From positions 3,100,001 through 3,164,000 of the forward strand of contig JALKFA010000001.1 in assembly GCA_024169445.1 (NCBI GenBank): a DNA stretch of 64,000 nt, read 5' to 3'. Of the stretch, positions 7,438-17,862 are shown in pieces. The notes beneath the pieces were generated by a model. That model saw only the letters and a list, made by a program, of their open reading frames with translations. It was not told where the DNA came from and ran no database searches. The DNA is from Buttiauxella agrestis ATCC 33320 (GTDB lineage: Bacteria; Pseudomonadota; Gammaproteobacteria; Enterobacterales; Enterobacteriaceae). Made by a program: the position numbers and the translations under genes. Numbering within the stretch: the stretch's first letter is position 1; the number at the start of each line of letters is the position of its first letter.

Positions 7438-8922
7438 ATGTCACGTAACACTGAAACGTCTGAAGAAGTGCAAACCTGGGCGGGCAGCCATTCTTATAAA
7501 GAAGGCTTTTTCACCCAGTTAAAAACCGACGAAATGGCGCACGGCATCAACGAAGATGTGGTGCGGGCAATCTCTGCGCGGCGTAATGAGCCTGAGTGGA
7601 TGCTGGAATTTCGCCTGAGCGCATATCGTGCCTGGCTTGAAATGGAAGAGCCGCACTGGCTGAAGGCCAATTACGAAAAACTTAACTATCAGGATTACAG
7701 CTATTACTCCGCGCCGTCGTGCGGGAGTTGCGACGATAACTGTGAGTCTCAACCGGGTGCGGTTCAGAAACCCGGCAGCAACGCCTATCTGACCGGTGAA
7801 GTAGAAGAGGCATTTAAACAGCTAGGTGTTCCGGTGCATGAAGGCTCGAATATCGCCATGGATGCGATTTTTGACTCCGTTTCTGTTGCCACCACTTACC
7901 GTGAAAAACTCTCTGAACAGGGGATTATTTTCTGCTCCTTTGGCGAGGCCATTCACGAATTCCCTGAGCTGGTGCAAAAGTATCTCGGCACCGTGGTTCC
8001 GAGTAACGACAACTTCTTTGCCGCACTTAACGCGGCGGTTGCCTCCGACGGCACGTTTATTTATGTGCCGAAAGGCGTACGTTGCCCGATGGAGCTTTCT
8101 ACTTATTTCCGTATTAACGCCGAGAAAACTGGGCAGTTCGAACGTACCATTTTAGTCGCTGATGAAGGCAGCTACGTCAGTTATATCGAAGGGTGTTCAG
8201 CACCTGTGCGCGACAGCTATCAGCTTCACGCAGCGGTGGTGGAAGTCATCATCCATAAAGATGCTGAAGTGAAATATTCCACGGTACAAAACTGGTTCCC
8301 AGGCGATGGCAACACGGGTGGCATTCTGAATTTTGTGACCAAACGTGCGCTGTGCGAAGGGGCAAATAGCAAAATGTCCTGGACGCAATCCGAAACCGGT
8401 TCTGCTATTACCTGGAAATACCCAAGTGTCATTCTTCGTGGCGATAACTCTATTGGCGAGTTTTTCTCCGTAGCGCTGACTGCCGGGAATCAGCAGGCCG
8501 ACACTGGCACCAAAATGATCCACATCGGCAAAAACACCAAATCGACAATTATCTCGAAAGGGATCTCCGCCGGGCATAGCCAGAACAGCTATCGCGGGCT
8601 GGTGAAAATCATGCCGACCGCGACCAACGCCCGTAACTTCACACAGTGCGATTCGATGCTTATCGGCCCGGACAGCGGCGCGCACACTTTCCCGTATGTT
8701 GAGTGCCGCAATAATACCGCCCAACTTGAGCACGAAGCCACCACCTCGCGCATCGGGGAAGATCAGTTGTTCTATTGCCTGCAACGCGGGATAGCCCAGG
8801 ACGACGCGATATCGATGATCGTCAATGGTTTCTGTAAAGACGTGTTTTCAGAATTGCCGCTCGAATTCGCGGTGGAAGCTCAAAAACTATTAGCGATTAG
8901 CCTGGAACATAGCGTCGGTTAA
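7438..8922 (+). CDS. sufB: SufB, Fe-S scaffold subunit
   Basis: 494 residues, close to the 495 of E. coli. It is the scaffold of the SufBC2D complex and receives persulfide sulfur from SufE. The N-terminal [11 protein letters not shown] cysteine cluster and the C-terminal core are present, including [10 protein letters not shown] with the cysteine equivalent to E. coli Cys405 and the downstream [11 protein letters not shown] region. The C-terminal half is the SufBD beta-helix fold shared with SufD. It is tightly spaced in the operon, 16 bases before sufC. Confidence 0.97.
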   Translation: MSRNTETSEEVQTWAGSHSYKEGFFTQLKTDEMAHGINEDVVRAISARRNEPEWMLEFRLSAYRAWLEMEEPHWLKANYEKLNYQDYSYYSAPSCGSCDDNCESQPGAVQKPGSNAYLTGEVEEAFKQLGVPVHEGSNIAMDAIFDSVSVATTYREKLSEQGIIFCSFGEAIHEFPELVQKYLGTVVPSNDNFFAALNAAVASDGTFIYVPKGVRCPMELSTYFRINAEKTGQFERTILVADEGSYVSYIEGCSAPVRDSYQLHAAVVEVIIHKDAEVKYSTVQNWFPGDGNTGGILNFVTKRALCEGANSKMSWTQSETGSAITWKYPSVILRGDNSIGEFFSVALTAGNQQADTGTKMIHIGKNTKSTIISKGISAGHSQNSYRGLVKIMPTATNARNFTQCDSMLIGPDSGAHTFPYVECRNNTAQLEHEATTSRIGEDQLFYCLQRGIAQDDAISMIVNGFCKDVFSELPLEFAVEAQKLLAISLEHSVG

Positions 8923-8938
8923 GCATTAAGGGAAAATT

Positions 8939-9685
8939 ATGTTAAGCATCAAAAATTTACAGGTAAGCGTTGAGGACAAAGAGATCCTGCGCGGTTTAAG
9001 CCTTGACGTGAAACCGGGCGAAGTACACGCCATTATGGGGCCGAACGGCTCCGGGAAAAGCACGCTTTCCGCAACGCTTGCCGGGCGTGAAGATTACGAA
9101 GTCACTGGCGGACAGGTGCATTTCAAAGGCAAGGATCTGCTGGAATTATCGCCGGAAGACCGTGCCGGAGAAGGCATTTTTATGGCGTTTCAGTATCCGG
9201 TAGAAATTCCGGGAGTCAGCAACCAGTTCTTCCTGCAAACCGCGCTGAATGCGGTGCGAGAGTATCGCGGCCTTGAAGAACTCGACCGTTTTGATTTTCA
9301 GGATTTGATGGAAGAGAAGATCAAACTGCTGAAAATGCCGGAAGATTTGCTGAGCCGTTCAGTGAACGTGGGTTTTTCTGGCGGTGAGAAAAAACGTAAC
9401 GATATTCTGCAAATGGCGGTGCTTGAACCGGAACTGTGCATTCTTGATGAGTCAGATTCCGGGCTGGATATTGATGCGCTGAAAATTGTCGCTGAAGGTG
9501 TTAACTCCCTGCGTGATGGCAACCGTTCATTCATCATCGTTACGCACTACCAGCGTATTCTTGATTACATCAAGCCTGATTTTGTTCATGTGTTGTATCA
9601 GGGCAGGATTGTGAAATCGGGAGATTTCAGTCTGGTGAAACAACTGGAGGAGCAGGGTTATGGCTGGCTTACCGAACAGCAGTAA
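8939..9685 (+). CDS. sufC: SufC, ABC-type ATPase of Fe-S assembly
   Basis: 248 residues. Walker A is GPNGSGKST, the signature loop SGGEKKRND, Walker B CILDESDSGLD, and the switch histidine lies in IIVTHYQRIL. It is a soluble member of the ABC ATPase superfamily that drives rearrangement of the SufB-SufD heterodimer during cluster assembly. It is not a transporter: no membrane partner is present. Its stop overlaps sufD by 26 bases. Confidence 0.97.
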   Translation: MLSIKNLQVSVEDKEILRGLSLDVKPGEVHAIMGPNGSGKSTLSATLAGREDYEVTGGQVHFKGKDLLELSPEDRAGEGIFMAFQYPVEIPGVSNQFFLQTALNAVREYRGLEELDRFDFQDLMEEKIKLLKMPEDLLSRSVNVGFSGGEKKRNDILQMAVLEPELCILDESDSGLDIDALKIVAEGVNSLRDGNRSFIIVTHYQRILDYIKPDFVHVLYQGRIVKSGDFSLVKQLEEQGYGWLTEQQ

Positions 9686-10940
9686 CAGCAACGCTCTGCA
9701 ACAGTGGCACCACCTGTTTGAAAGCCAGGGCGATAAACGCAGCAAAGAAGCGCAGGAACATATGCAGCAAATGCTGCGTCTGGGTCTGCCAACGCGCAAA
9801 CATGAAAACTGGAAATATACGCCACTTGAAGGGCTACTGAATAATCAGTTTATCTTGCCCGCACCTGAGGTTTTTACAGCTGTGCAACGCGACGAGCTGG
9901 TGCTGCCAATAGATGCGTGGCGACTGGTGTTTGTCGATGGGCGCTTTAACGCTGAGCTAAGTGACGATCTCACCAATAGCGGTTTTGACGTTATCGTTGA
10001 TGAAAAGCGTGATTCTTTGCCAGCAGCCGTGCAGGGTGAAGTGTTTCTGCATCTCACTGAAAGCCTCGCCGAAAGCGTGACGCATATCCGTGTTGCGCGA
10101 AATCATAGCCCCGCTAAGGCGTTGTTATTGATGCACATCAGTCGTGGCAGTGAATTGGGTGAAATGAATACTGCGCACTATCGCCACCATTTATCTCTTG
10201 GTGAGGGTGCTAAAGCGACGGTTATCGAGCATTACGTCAGTCTGAATGATCAGGCGCATTTCACGGGCGCACGCTTGACTGTCGATGCAGCGGCAAACAG
10301 CCAGTTGTACCACTACAAGCTGGCGTTTGAGAACGCGCAAAGCTACCACTTTGCCCATAACGATTTAGTGATAGGCCAGGATGCCACCGTTGACAGCAAC
10401 AGCTTCTTGTTGGGTGCCGCGGTGTTGCGCCATAACACCAGTTCGCAGCTCAATGGCGAAAATACGCAGTTGCGCATGAACAGTCTGGCGTTGCCGATTA
10501 ACAACGAAGTGTGCGACACGCGAACCTGGCTTGAACACAACAAAGGCTACTGCAACAGCCGTCAGCTGCATAAAACCATCGTGCGCGATAAAGGCCGTGC
10601 GGTGTTTAACGGCATGATCAAAGTGGCGCAGCATGCGATTAAAACTGACGGGCAGATGACCAACAACAACCTGTTGCTTGGGCGTCTTGCGGAAGTGGAC
10701 ACCAAGCCACAACTGGAAATTTACGCCGACGATGTGAAATGCAGCCATGGTGCCACCATCGGCCGTATCGACGATGAACAGATGTTCTACCTGCGTTCGC
10801 GTGGCATTAAAGAGCAGGCTGCACTTCAGATGATTATCTATGCCTTCGCCGCAGAGCTTACGGAAAGCATTCGTGACGAAGCATTAAAACAGCAAGTGTT
10901 GGCGCGGATCGGCCAACGGTTTGCAGGGGGCGAGGCATGA
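9660..10940 (+). CDS. sufD: SufD, Fe-S scaffold partner of SufB
   Basis: 426 residues (E. coli 423). The ATG lies inside the end of sufC, preceded by GGAGGAGCAGGG, so the long overlap is real and implies coupling. The C-terminal beta-helix core includes [15 protein letters not shown]; its histidine corresponds to the SufD His360 needed for iron acquisition. The stop overlaps the sufS start by 4 bases (ATGA). Confidence 0.96.
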   Translation: MAGLPNSSNSNALQQWHHLFESQGDKRSKEAQEHMQQMLRLGLPTRKHENWKYTPLEGLLNNQFILPAPEVFTAVQRDELVLPIDAWRLVFVDGRFNAELSDDLTNSGFDVIVDEKRDSLPAAVQGEVFLHLTESLAESVTHIRVARNHSPAKALLLMHISRGSELGEMNTAHYRHHLSLGEGAKATVIEHYVSLNDQAHFTGARLTVDAAANSQLYHYKLAFENAQSYHFAHNDLVIGQDATVDSNSFLLGAAVLRHNTSSQLNGENTQLRMNSLALPINNEVCDTRTWLEHNKGYCNSRQLHKTIVRDKGRAVFNGMIKVAQHAIKTDGQMTNNNLLLGRLAEVDTKPQLEIYADDVKCSHGATIGRIDDEQMFYLRSRGIKEQAALQMIIYAFAAELTESIRDEALKQQVLARIGQRFAGGEA

Positions 10941-12157
10941 GTTTTTCCATAGAACGGGTGCGTGCTGATTTTCCAATTTTAAGCCGGGAGGTTAACGGGC
11001 AGCCGCTGGTCTATTTAGACAGTGCCGCCAGCGCGCAAAAACCGCAGGCGGTCATTGATGCTGAACTGGATTTTTACAGCCACGGTTACGCTGCGGTACA
11101 TCGCGGGATCCATACGCTGAGCGCGGAAGCGACACAGTTAATGGAAAACGTACGCAACCAGGTTTCGCGTTTTATTAATGCGCAATCGCCGGAAGAAATC
11201 GTTTTTGTTCGCGGCACCACCGAAGGGATTAACCTGGTCGCCAACAGCTGGGGGCGTGCCAATATCCAGGCCGGAGATAACATCATTATTTCCACCATGG
11301 AGCACCACGCGAATATCGTGCCGTGGCAAATCCTCTGTGAGCATACCGGTGCAACACTGCGTGTGATTCCGCTGAATCAGGACGGCACGTTGCAACTGGA
11401 TGTGTTCCCTACGCTGATTGATGAGCGTACAAAATTGCTGGCGATTACCCAGGTTTCTAACGTACTGGGCACTGAAAACCCGGTGCGAGAAATGATCGCC
11501 ACAGCGCATCAGGCTGGTGTGAAAGTGCTGGTGGATGGGGCTCAGGCCATCATGCACCACACTATCGATGTGCAAGATTTGGATTGCGATTTCTATCTTT
11601 TCTCGGGGCATAAAATTTACGGCCCAACGGGGATTGGCGTGTTGTATGCCCGTGAAGAAATCCTGCAAAACATGCCACCGTGGGAAGGGGGCGGATCGAT
11701 GATCGCCAGTGTGAGTCTGACCGCAGGCACGACCTACGCCGCGGCACCGTGGCGCTTCGAAGCGGGGACGCCAAATACGGCTGGGATTATCGGACTGGGC
11801 GCCGCATTACGTTATGTCGATAGCCTAAACTTAACTGAGGTGAGCGAGTACGAGCAATCGCTGATGCGTTATGCGCAGCAGGCGCTTCACGCGGTGCCAG
11901 ACCTGACGATTTACGGCCCGGATCAACGTCTTGGGGTGATCGCGTTTAATTTGGGTAAACATCATGCCTACGACGTGGGGAGTTTTCTCGATAACTATGG
12001 CATTGCGGTGCGTACCGGGCACCATTGCGCCATGCCGTTAATGGCGTTCTACCAGGTTCCGGCGATGTGTCGCGCTTCGTTCGCCATGTATAACACTGAA
12101 GAAGAGGTGGATCGCCTGGTGACGGGGTTACAGCGTATCCATCGTCTATTGGGCTAA
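10937..12157 (+). CDS. sufS: SufS, cysteine desulfurase
   Basis: 406 residues, class V aminotransferase fold using PLP. The Schiff-base lysine is in [16 protein letters not shown], and the persulfide-forming catalytic cysteine in [11 protein letters not shown], as in E. coli Cys364. SufS releases sulfur from L-cysteine and hands it to SufE, encoded next. The spacing to sufE is 13 bases. Confidence 0.97.
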   Translation: MSFSIERVRADFPILSREVNGQPLVYLDSAASAQKPQAVIDAELDFYSHGYAAVHRGIHTLSAEATQLMENVRNQVSRFINAQSPEEIVFVRGTTEGINLVANSWGRANIQAGDNIIISTMEHHANIVPWQILCEHTGATLRVIPLNQDGTLQLDVFPTLIDERTKLLAITQVSNVLGTENPVREMIATAHQAGVKVLVDGAQAIMHHTIDVQDLDCDFYLFSGHKIYGPTGIGVLYAREEILQNMPPWEGGGSMIASVSLTAGTTYAAAPWRFEAGTPNTAGIIGLGAALRYVDSLNLTEVSEYEQSLMRYAQQALHAVPDLTIYGPDQRLGVIAFNLGKHHAYDVGSFLDNYGIAVRTGHHCAMPLMAFYQVPAMCRASFAMYNTEEEVDRLVTGLQRIHRLLG

Positions 12158-12170
12158 CAGGGAGAAAGCC

Positions 12171-12587
12171 ATGGCCACCATGCCCGACAAAGAAAAGTTA
12201 TTGAAGAATTTCAGCCGCTGTAGCAACTGGGAAGAGAAGTATCTCTACATCATTGAACTTGGCGGGCGTCTGCCCGAGTTTCCTGAAAGTGAGCGCAAAG
12301 CGGAAAACACCATTCAGGGTTGCCAGAGCCAGGTGTGGATTGTGATGCAGCAACAGCCTGATGGTGTGATGAAGCTTGAGGGCGACAGCGACGCCGCGAT
12401 TGTCAAAGGGCTGATTGCTATTGTGTTTATTCTCTACCAGCAGATGACTGCGCAGGATATTGTTGCGTTTGATGTTCGCCCATGGTTTGAGAAACTTGAG
12501 TTGGCTCAGCACCTTACACCTTCTCGTTCCCAGGGGCTTGAAGCAATGATCCGCGCAATCCGTACCAAAGCTTCTAATCTTAGCTAA
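12171..12587 (+). CDS. sufE: SufE, sulfur acceptor for SufS
   Basis: 138 residues. The acceptor cysteine is in [10 protein letters not shown], equivalent to E. coli Cys51. SufE accepts persulfide sulfur from SufS and transfers it to SufB, protecting it from oxidants. It is the last gene of the operon and a hairpin follows at 12618. Confidence 0.96.
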   Translation: MATMPDKEKLLKNFSRCSNWEEKYLYIIELGGRLPEFPESERKAENTIQGCQSQVWIVMQQQPDGVMKLEGDSDAAIVKGLIAIVFILYQQMTAQDIVAFDVRPWFEKLELAQHLTPSRSQGLEAMIRAIRTKASNLS

Positions 12588-12617
12588 ACTCAAAGAACAG
12601 CTTTCATCCTGTAAACG

Positions 12618-12638
12618 CGAGGTAATTTTATTACCTCG
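12618..12638 (+). terminator. Hairpin after sufE
   Basis: CGAGGTAA-TTTTA-TTACCTCG has perfect 8-bp arms. The trailing T-run is weak, so some read-through into ldtE is possible. Confidence 0.55.
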
Positions 12639-12688
12639 TACGGTTTTCAGCATTCCGGCATTCCAGCCGGTGAATACAGGAATCCAGT

Positions 12689-13738
12689 ATGAAGCGCGCG
12701 TTCTCTCAAATTACATTAATTCTTATCAGTGCTCTGGCGGCAAGCCAGTCGGCCTGGGCCGTTGACTATTTATTGCCCCCTCCGGGCAGCCGAATAATCG
12801 GCGAGAATCAAACCTATATTGTTCCTGGTGATGGTAAAAACCTTGAGGCAGTTGCTGCGAAATATAATACCGGAGTGTTACTGTTAATCGAGGCAAACAA
12901 TACTGTTGACCCTTTCTTACCGAAACCGGGAAGTGAATTAACCATACCGTCGCAAATGATTCTGCCAGATGCCCCGCGTGAGGGGATTGTTATCAATTTG
13001 GCCGAGTTGCGGTTGTATTACTATCCGCCAGGGCAGAACCGGGTTGAGGTTTATCCGCTCGGTATTGGTCAGCTTGGGCGTGAAACACCCGTGATGGTGA
13101 CTCGCGTCAGTCAAAAAATCCCTAATCCGACCTGGACGCCAACCGCGAATATTCGTGCACGTTCAGCCGCACAAGGTATTACGCTGCCCGCAGTGGTGCC
13201 AGCAGGGCCTAATAACCCACTTGGGCGTTATGCACTGCGCCTGGAGCAGGGCGGCGGCGAGTTTTTGATTCACGGTACTAATGCCCGTAACAGTATTGGC
13301 TTACGCGTGAGTTCGGGTTGTATGCGTATGCGTGCGCCGGATATTAAAGCGTTGTTTAGCCAGGTGGCGTGGGGGACACGGGTTCAAATCATCAACGAGC
13401 CGGTGAAATTCAGCATCGAACCTGATGGCAGGCGTTATGTGGAAGTGCATCAGCCGTTGTCGCGTAATGACTGGGAGAATCCACAAACCGTGCCGATTGC
13501 TATTTCAGCCTCGTTTGGTTCGTTTATCGACAACCCGATGAGTGACAAAGCGCAGGTGGATAGTGCCATCGCAAGGCGAGCGGGTTATCCGGTGTTAGTG
13601 AATGCTGCGCAAGGTGTTCCATCACAACCCGTCAACATTACCCCGATACAGAGCGTCAGAACGACCACAGGCAGCGCGCCTGCGACAAACAGCAGTGGGA
13701 GCATGGTTAGCGGGCAGAGTAGCGTGGTGATGAATTAG
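12689..13738 (+). CDS. ldtE: LdtE (YnhG), L,D-transpeptidase
   Basis: 349 residues (E. coli 334). A signal peptide covers about 1-24 (ending QSAWA). A LysM-like region follows ([20 protein letters not shown] ... [10 protein letters not shown]), then a YkuD catalytic domain with the motif [20 protein letters not shown], whose cysteine is the nucleophile. It is a periplasmic enzyme forming 3-3 cross-links in peptidoglycan. The C-terminal 40 residues are Ser/Thr/Gly-rich and probably disordered. It keeps the suf-ldtE-lpp order of E. coli. Confidence 0.93.
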   Translation: MKRAFSQITLILISALAASQSAWAVDYLLPPPGSRIIGENQTYIVPGDGKNLEAVAAKYNTGVLLLIEANNTVDPFLPKPGSELTIPSQMILPDAPREGIVINLAELRLYYYPPGQNRVEVYPLGIGQLGRETPVMVTRVSQKIPNPTWTPTANIRARSAAQGITLPAVVPAGPNNPLGRYALRLEQGGGEFLIHGTNARNSIGLRVSSGCMRMRAPDIKALFSQVAWGTRVQIINEPVKFSIEPDGRRYVEVHQPLSRNDWENPQTVPIAISASFGSFIDNPMSDKAQVDSAIARRAGYPVLVNAAQGVPSQPVNITPIQSVRTTTGSAPATNSSGSMVSGQSSVVMN

Positions 13739-13764
13739 AGGCGTTTTGAGTGCAGGATATTCAG

Positions 13765-13800
13765 GCAAAAAAAATGGCGCACAATGTGCGCCATTTTAAT
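13765..13800 (-). terminator. Strong bidirectional terminator between ldtE and lpp
   Basis: AAAATGGCGCAC-AAT-GTGCGCCATTTT is a perfect 12-bp stem. On the minus strand it is followed by at least eight T residues. It closes the abundant lpp transcript and probably also ldtE. Confidence 0.9.
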
Positions 13801-13810
13801 ACAAGTACTC

Positions 13811-14059
<249 letters not shown>

Positions 14060-14091
14060 CTAGATTGAGTTAATCTCCATGTAGCGTTACA

Positions 14092-14121
14092 AGTATTACA
14101 CAAAGTTTTTTATCTTGAGAA
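14092..14121 (-). promoter_or_regulatory. lpp promoter
   Basis: On the minus strand, TTCTCA (14116-14121) and TAATACT (14092-14098) are separated by 17 bases. The stretch from there to the start is almost identical to the E. coli lpp promoter and leader. Transcription is expected from about 14086, giving a leader of about 38 nt. Confidence 0.85.
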
Positions 14122-14302
14122 TAAATTTTTGATGGGAATGCACTTAAATTTGATCGTTCGCTCAAAGAAACACCGAACCGAGGCTAAAACCTAAAAAAAA
14201 TAGAAAAAACAGAGGATTTTAATCGGATTCATCTTAGTAAAACACGACTTAAATAGAGCAGGCCGATTTGCTTTTTAATCAGAAATGGCTTCTAAGCCGA
14301 AT

Positions 14303-14328
14303 AAAAAAAGCGCCCGAAGGCGCTTTTT
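14303..14328 (-). terminator. pykF terminator
   Basis: AAAAAGCGCC-CGAA-GGCGCTTTTT is a 10-bp stem with T-runs on both sides. It ends pykF on the minus strand before the lpp promoter. Confidence 0.9.
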
Positions 14329-14354
14329 AAGCAAATTATTCGTTCACAGTAAAT

Positions 14355-15767
14355 TTACAGTACGTGAACAGACGCAGTATTGGTTGTGCCACTTGGTACC
14401 AGAGCACCAGAAACCATCACTACGATGTCGCCTTTGCGAGCCAGGCCGCTTTCCAGCGCAACTTCTTTACCCAGACGGTAGAAATCATCAGTAGAAGCGA
14501 TTTCTTTAACCAACTGAGGAATCACACCTTTGCTCAGAACTAACTGACGAGCAGTCACTTCATTGGTGGTCAGCGCCAGAATAGTTGCGTTCGGGAAGTA
14601 TTTACGCACAGCTTTCGCTGATTTACCGCCCTGGGTTGCGACCACAATGACTGGCGCTTCCAGGTTTTCTGCAGTTTCAACCGCACCACGGCAAACTGCT
14701 TCAGTAATGCGCAGTTTACGGCTGTCATGGTTGTTATCCAGACGGCTGGTCATCACGCGGTCAGTACGCTCACAGATAGTAGCCATGATGGTCACGGCTT
14801 CCAGTGGGTATTTACCTTTAGCAGACTCACCAGACAGCATTACTGCGTCGGTACCGTCGATGATGGCGTTAGCAACGTCACCAGCTTCTGCACGGGTAGG
14901 GCGTGGGTTTTTGATCATGGAGTCGAGCATCTGAGTTGCAGTGATAACAACTTTACGAGCGCGAACACATTTCTCGATCATCATCTTCTGAGCGAAGATA
15001 ACTTCTTCAACCGGGATTTCAACGCCCAGGTCACCACGAGCAACCATGATACCGTCTGAAGCTTCGAGGATTTCGTCGAAGTTGTTCAGGCCTTCCTGGT
15101 TTTCGATTTTAGAGATGATCTGGATGTTTTCGCCGCCATGAGCTTTTAAATGCTCGCGGATTTCAACGACGTCAGAACGTTTACGGATGAAGGACGCAGC
15201 AACGAAATCAACGCCTTGTTCGCAACCGAAGATCAGATCTTGTTTGTCTTTTTCAGCCAGAGCTGGCAGAGCGATGGAAACACCTGGCAGGTTAACGCCT
15301 TTGTTTTCGCCCAGGTCGCCGTTGTTCAGTACTTTACAAACAACGTTTTTACCTTCAATTGCAGTGACTTCCATACCGATCAGACCATCGTCTACCAGTA
15401 CGGTGTTACCCACGCTCAGGTCACTGGTGAAACCTTCGTAAGTGACAGCAACGATATCGCTGTTACCCACAACAGTTTTGTCAGTGGTGAAAGTAAAGGT
15501 TTGACCCGCTTTCAGGGAGACGTCGTTGCCGCCTTCCAGTTTGATAGTACGGATTTCAGGACCTTTGGTGTCCAGCAGGATCGCTGCTTTCTTACCGGTT
15601 TTTTCCATTACGTTGCGCAGGTTCTTGATACGCTGACCGTGTTCTTCGTAGTCACCGTGGGAGAAGTTCAGACGCATTACGTTCATGCCAGCATCAAGCA
15701 TGTTGCTCAGCATTTCTTCGGATTCGGTTTTCGGGCCGATGGTGCAAACAATTTTAGTCTTTTTCAT
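14355..15767 (-). CDS. pykF: PykF, pyruvate kinase I
   Basis: 470 residues, the same as E. coli. It converts PEP plus ADP to pyruvate plus ATP and is allosterically activated by fructose 1,6-bisphosphate. It starts [20 protein letters not shown]; the active-site signature is [15 protein letters not shown], and [12 protein letters not shown] with the Mg/K-binding region follows. The C-terminal effector domain ends [12 protein letters not shown]. The leader resembles that of E. coli. A Cra site lies about 210 bases upstream. Confidence 0.98.
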   Translation of the reverse strand: MKKTKIVCTIGPKTESEEMLSNMLDAGMNVMRLNFSHGDYEEHGQRIKNLRNVMEKTGKKAAILLDTKGPEIRTIKLEGGNDVSLKAGQTFTFTTDKTVVGNSDIVAVTYEGFTSDLSVGNTVLVDDGLIGMEVTAIEGKNVVCKVLNNGDLGENKGVNLPGVSIALPALAEKDKQDLIFGCEQGVDFVAASFIRKRSDVVEIREHLKAHGGENIQIISKIENQEGLNNFDEILEASDGIMVARGDLGVEIPVEEVIFAQKMMIEKCVRARKVVITATQMLDSMIKNPRPTRAEAGDVANAIIDGTDAVMLSGESAKGKYPLEAVTIMATICERTDRVMTSRLDNNHDSRKLRITEAVCRGAVETAENLEAPVIVVATQGGKSAKAVRKYFPNATILALTTNEVTARQLVLSKGVIPQLVKEIASTDDFYRLGKEVALESGLARKGDIVVMVSGALVPSGTTNTASVHVL

Positions 15768-15973
15768 GACAGTCTTATCTGTAAGTTGAGAAGGATTGTG
15801 AAAATTCGGTTCCGGTCGATACGGGCGCCGGAGCGCAAACTAAAGCTGGTATTGTTCATGTGCCACCCGGTAAGGATAGGTGACAGAAATAAAGCGTGCA
15901 GAGGAAAGTGTGCTTGCGGTTCAGCCTGCCGGGGATATTGATTGCTTTCTAGTGTATTAAGACAGTTCAATGC

Positions 15974-15987
15974 GCTGAAACCATTCA
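15974..15987. promoter_or_regulatory. Cra (FruR) operator of pykF
   Basis: GCTGAAACCATTCA fits the Cra consensus RSTGAAWCSNTHHW at every position. pykF is a classic Cra-repressed glycolytic gene in E. coli, so the position upstream of pykF is as expected. Confidence 0.8.
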
Positions 15988-16463
15988 AGTCAAGACGCGC
16001 ACATTATAGAGGGAACTTGCAGCGAAAGGAATTAAAAACACTGTTTCAAAATCGGAATGCGCAGAAATACAGCGAAGTGTTATCAATGCGTTAATAAAAT
16101 ATTGCCGAGACTGGTAAGAAAAAAAGAGTGGTGTCCTGTTTTTGGCAATGGGTTTACATCCGGAAAAACGCTTCAGCTTTCTCTATATGATGAATGGATC
16201 ATAAAAATTATTTGCAGAATGTAATATTTTGTTGAAAACAGATTGTGGGCATTAAAAGCCCCTTACTGGACAACGAACTTCCCACGCTGGCAAATCTCGT
16301 TACTATTCAGAAATAGCCCTTTACACGGTAAGCTTTCAATTGTTATTCACGGATGAGCAATTTAGCGCCAATTCACTTGAAATATTTTCAACTTAAGTTT
16401 TATTAATCTTTATGTGCTTGATTAGGTTATTTCTTAACTACATTATTATTGAACAATGGATAG

Positions 16464-16495
16464 GAGGTAAATGATTTACCTCTGAGTGTTATAAT
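16464..16495 (+). promoter_or_regulatory. 19-bp palindrome overlapping a putative -35, plus TATAAT
   Basis: GAGGTAAAT-G-ATTTACCTC (16464-16482) is perfect over 9-bp arms. TATAAT at 16490-16495 would place the -35 hexamer inside the palindrome; that hexamer (GTAAAT) is poor, consistent with control by a bound regulator. Confidence 0.5.
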
Positions 16496-16513
16496 TAATC
16501 ATGGATTTTGATT

Positions 16514-16828
16514 ATGTTGTCACTGGAAATGGAAGAAGATGTTGTCCTGCGGGTAAAAGGCATGGAGAAAATGCTTGAAGGAATTGTCCGCGAGCTCAAA
16601 GCTAACAAGGGTGTTGTCGATGAGTTTATTCGGGATGATATTGCTAGATTCCGACATTGTTCAAAAGATGTAATATCACACCATGTTCAGGTTTCGCGCA
16701 GCGTACGTAAAAGACTGGAAGACGTCACCATCCATTCTCAAAAACGCGTACGCAAAACAGCACAGAATAACTTGTTATATGGTGTATTGTGCGGTATGTC
16801 TTTCTGCATGATTCTGCAATTGATGTAA
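16514..16828 (+). CDS. Unknown tail-anchored protein (104 aa)
   Basis: Not recognised. The product starts MLSLEMEEDVVLRVKGMEKM. It is a charged, probably coiled-coil helical region of about 80 residues (MEKMLEGIVRELKANKGVVDE ... KRLEDVTIHSQKRVRKTAQ), ending in one membrane span at the extreme C-terminus (LLYGVLCGMSFCMILQLM). That is the topology of a tail-anchored inner-membrane protein with a cytoplasmic domain. The upstream TTG at 16508 is an alternative start. GGA lies 8 bases before the ATG. The gene is a single unit with palindrome-controlled promoter and strong terminator. Confidence 0.6.
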   Translation: MLSLEMEEDVVLRVKGMEKMLEGIVRELKANKGVVDEFIRDDIARFRHCSKDVISHHVQVSRSVRKRLEDVTIHSQKRVRKTAQNNLLYGVLCGMSFCMILQLM

Positions 16829-16857
16829 TTAACATCAATTCATGGTAACTGTATTGG

Positions 16858-16886
16858 GGGAGAAAGTAAGCTTTCTCCCTTTTTTA
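16858..16886 (+). terminator. Rho-independent terminator of the tail-anchored protein gene
   Basis: GGGAGAAAG-TAAG-CTTTCTCCC followed by seven T residues; perfect 9-bp stem. Confidence 0.9.
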
Positions 16887-16916
16887 TCTCTGATATTCAG
16901 AAATATGATTGAATAA

Positions 16917-17807
16917 TCATGACTCTTTTTGAGTTAAATATTTATACATGGACGATGTCAATGGGATATGAAGATTAATATTTTTTCCTGGTAAGGTATG
17001 ATTAAACCATTGTTCATAGAACTGTTTGAAATCTGGGCGTTCAAATCGAGTTAAAAGCGTCTTATCAATAATTTTTTTAAACTCAGTATCGTCATGACGT
17101 AGCATAATACCGAGGTTCTGGGCAGGACCAAAAACCCCATCTGAAACAGCATATTGTGATGAATCCCCACTATTTTCAATAAGTTCTCTTAATGACACTT
17201 CATTCATGGCAGCAGCAAAACATTTATGATTGCTCATCATATCAAATGACTCTTTCATTGTTGGTTGAGAAAGGATCAAAATATTAAGCTTTTGCAGACG
17301 GTTAAGCTGATTAAGATTCACTAAGTCAGATGAGCCTCTTGCCACACTGATTGTTTTCCCCGCTAAATCGTTATAGGTGTGAACAGAATTCCCTGCCTGC
17401 ATCCCCGCACGTGTACTCACAGATAAATAATGGCGAGAGAAAAGAACGAGGCTTGCACGTTTCACCGTATCAGTGTTCACCGAACAGTCCATATCAATAA
17501 TATTATGGTTTAGCATTGTGGTGCGCATCGTAAGGGGCACCGGAACATAATTAACCGCCAGATTGCTAATATGCAGTTCCTTTTTCAAAGATTCGGTAAC
17601 ATCTCTGCATAAGTCAATGACATATCCAATAACATGCCCATCGCTGGTTTTATAAGAGTAGGGGGCTGCATCACGATAGCCAATATTAATCATTTTCCGT
17701 GCAGAAATATTCTGCAAAGTGGAGAGGTTTGAGTTGGCATGAACCAGTCCTGTATAGCAGACGAATAAAAAACTTAGGCTATATGTAAGAAAACTCATTT
17801 TTTTCAT
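16917..17807 (-). CDS. Periplasmic amino-acid-type solute-binding protein 2 of the GGDEF operon
   Basis: 296 residues. A signal peptide covers 1-24 (ending GLVHA). The mature part is a bacterial extracellular solute-binding protein family 3 domain: INIGYRDAAPYSYKTSDG, HVIGYVIDLCRDVTESL and NDLAGKTISVARGSS. Cys in IDLCRDV and in IDMDCSVN align with a pair in the neighbouring paralogue, suggesting a structural disulfide. No permease or ATPase gene is nearby, so transport is unlikely; a sensing role with the upstream diguanylate cyclase is more plausible (inference). It starts MKKMSFL; an internal ATG three codons later is equally possible. The 55-bp gap to the gene before it contains a tight GC hairpin. 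Confidence 0.8.
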   Translation of the reverse strand: MKKMSFLTYSLSFLFVCYTGLVHANSNLSTLQNISARKMINIGYRDAAPYSYKTSDGHVIGYVIDLCRDVTESLKKELHISNLAVNYVPVPLTMRTTMLNHNIIDMDCSVNTDTVKRASLVLFSRHYLSVSTRAGMQAGNSVHTYNDLAGKTISVARGSSDLVNLNQLNRLQKLNILILSQPTMKESFDMMSNHKCFAAAMNEVSLRELIENSGDSSQYAVSDGVFGPAQNLGIMLRHDDTEFKKIIDKTLLTRFERPDFKQFYEQWFNHTLPGKNINLHIPLTSSMYKYLTQKES

Positions 17808-17838
17808 TTTTTTAACTTTTTATTGTTGGCTAAATTCC

Positions 17839-17852
17839 CCGGGGTGCCCCGG
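17839..17852 (-). other. GC-rich hairpin between the two binding-protein genes
   Basis: CCGGGG-TG-CCCCGG is a perfect 6-bp stem in the 55-bp gap. It could attenuate transcription or protect the upstream mRNA. There is no T-run, so it is not a canonical terminator. Confidence 0.4.
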
Positions 17853-17862
17853 TGAAAACCTT

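Larger units (their letters stand above)
15768..16513. other. 746-bp region upstream of pykF, no gene seen
   Basis: The first 250 bases hold the pykF leader and control region with the Cra site. From about 16010 to 16460 the DNA is AT-rich and has no open frame with a ribosome site; I see no RNA gene. The last 50 bases contain a palindrome and TATAAT preceding the next gene. Confidence 0.6.

Noticed and set aside
15150-15941. 263-codon plus-strand frame opposite pykF
   Set aside because: It is the shadow of the highly biased pykF codons on the other strand; it has no ribosome site or family.
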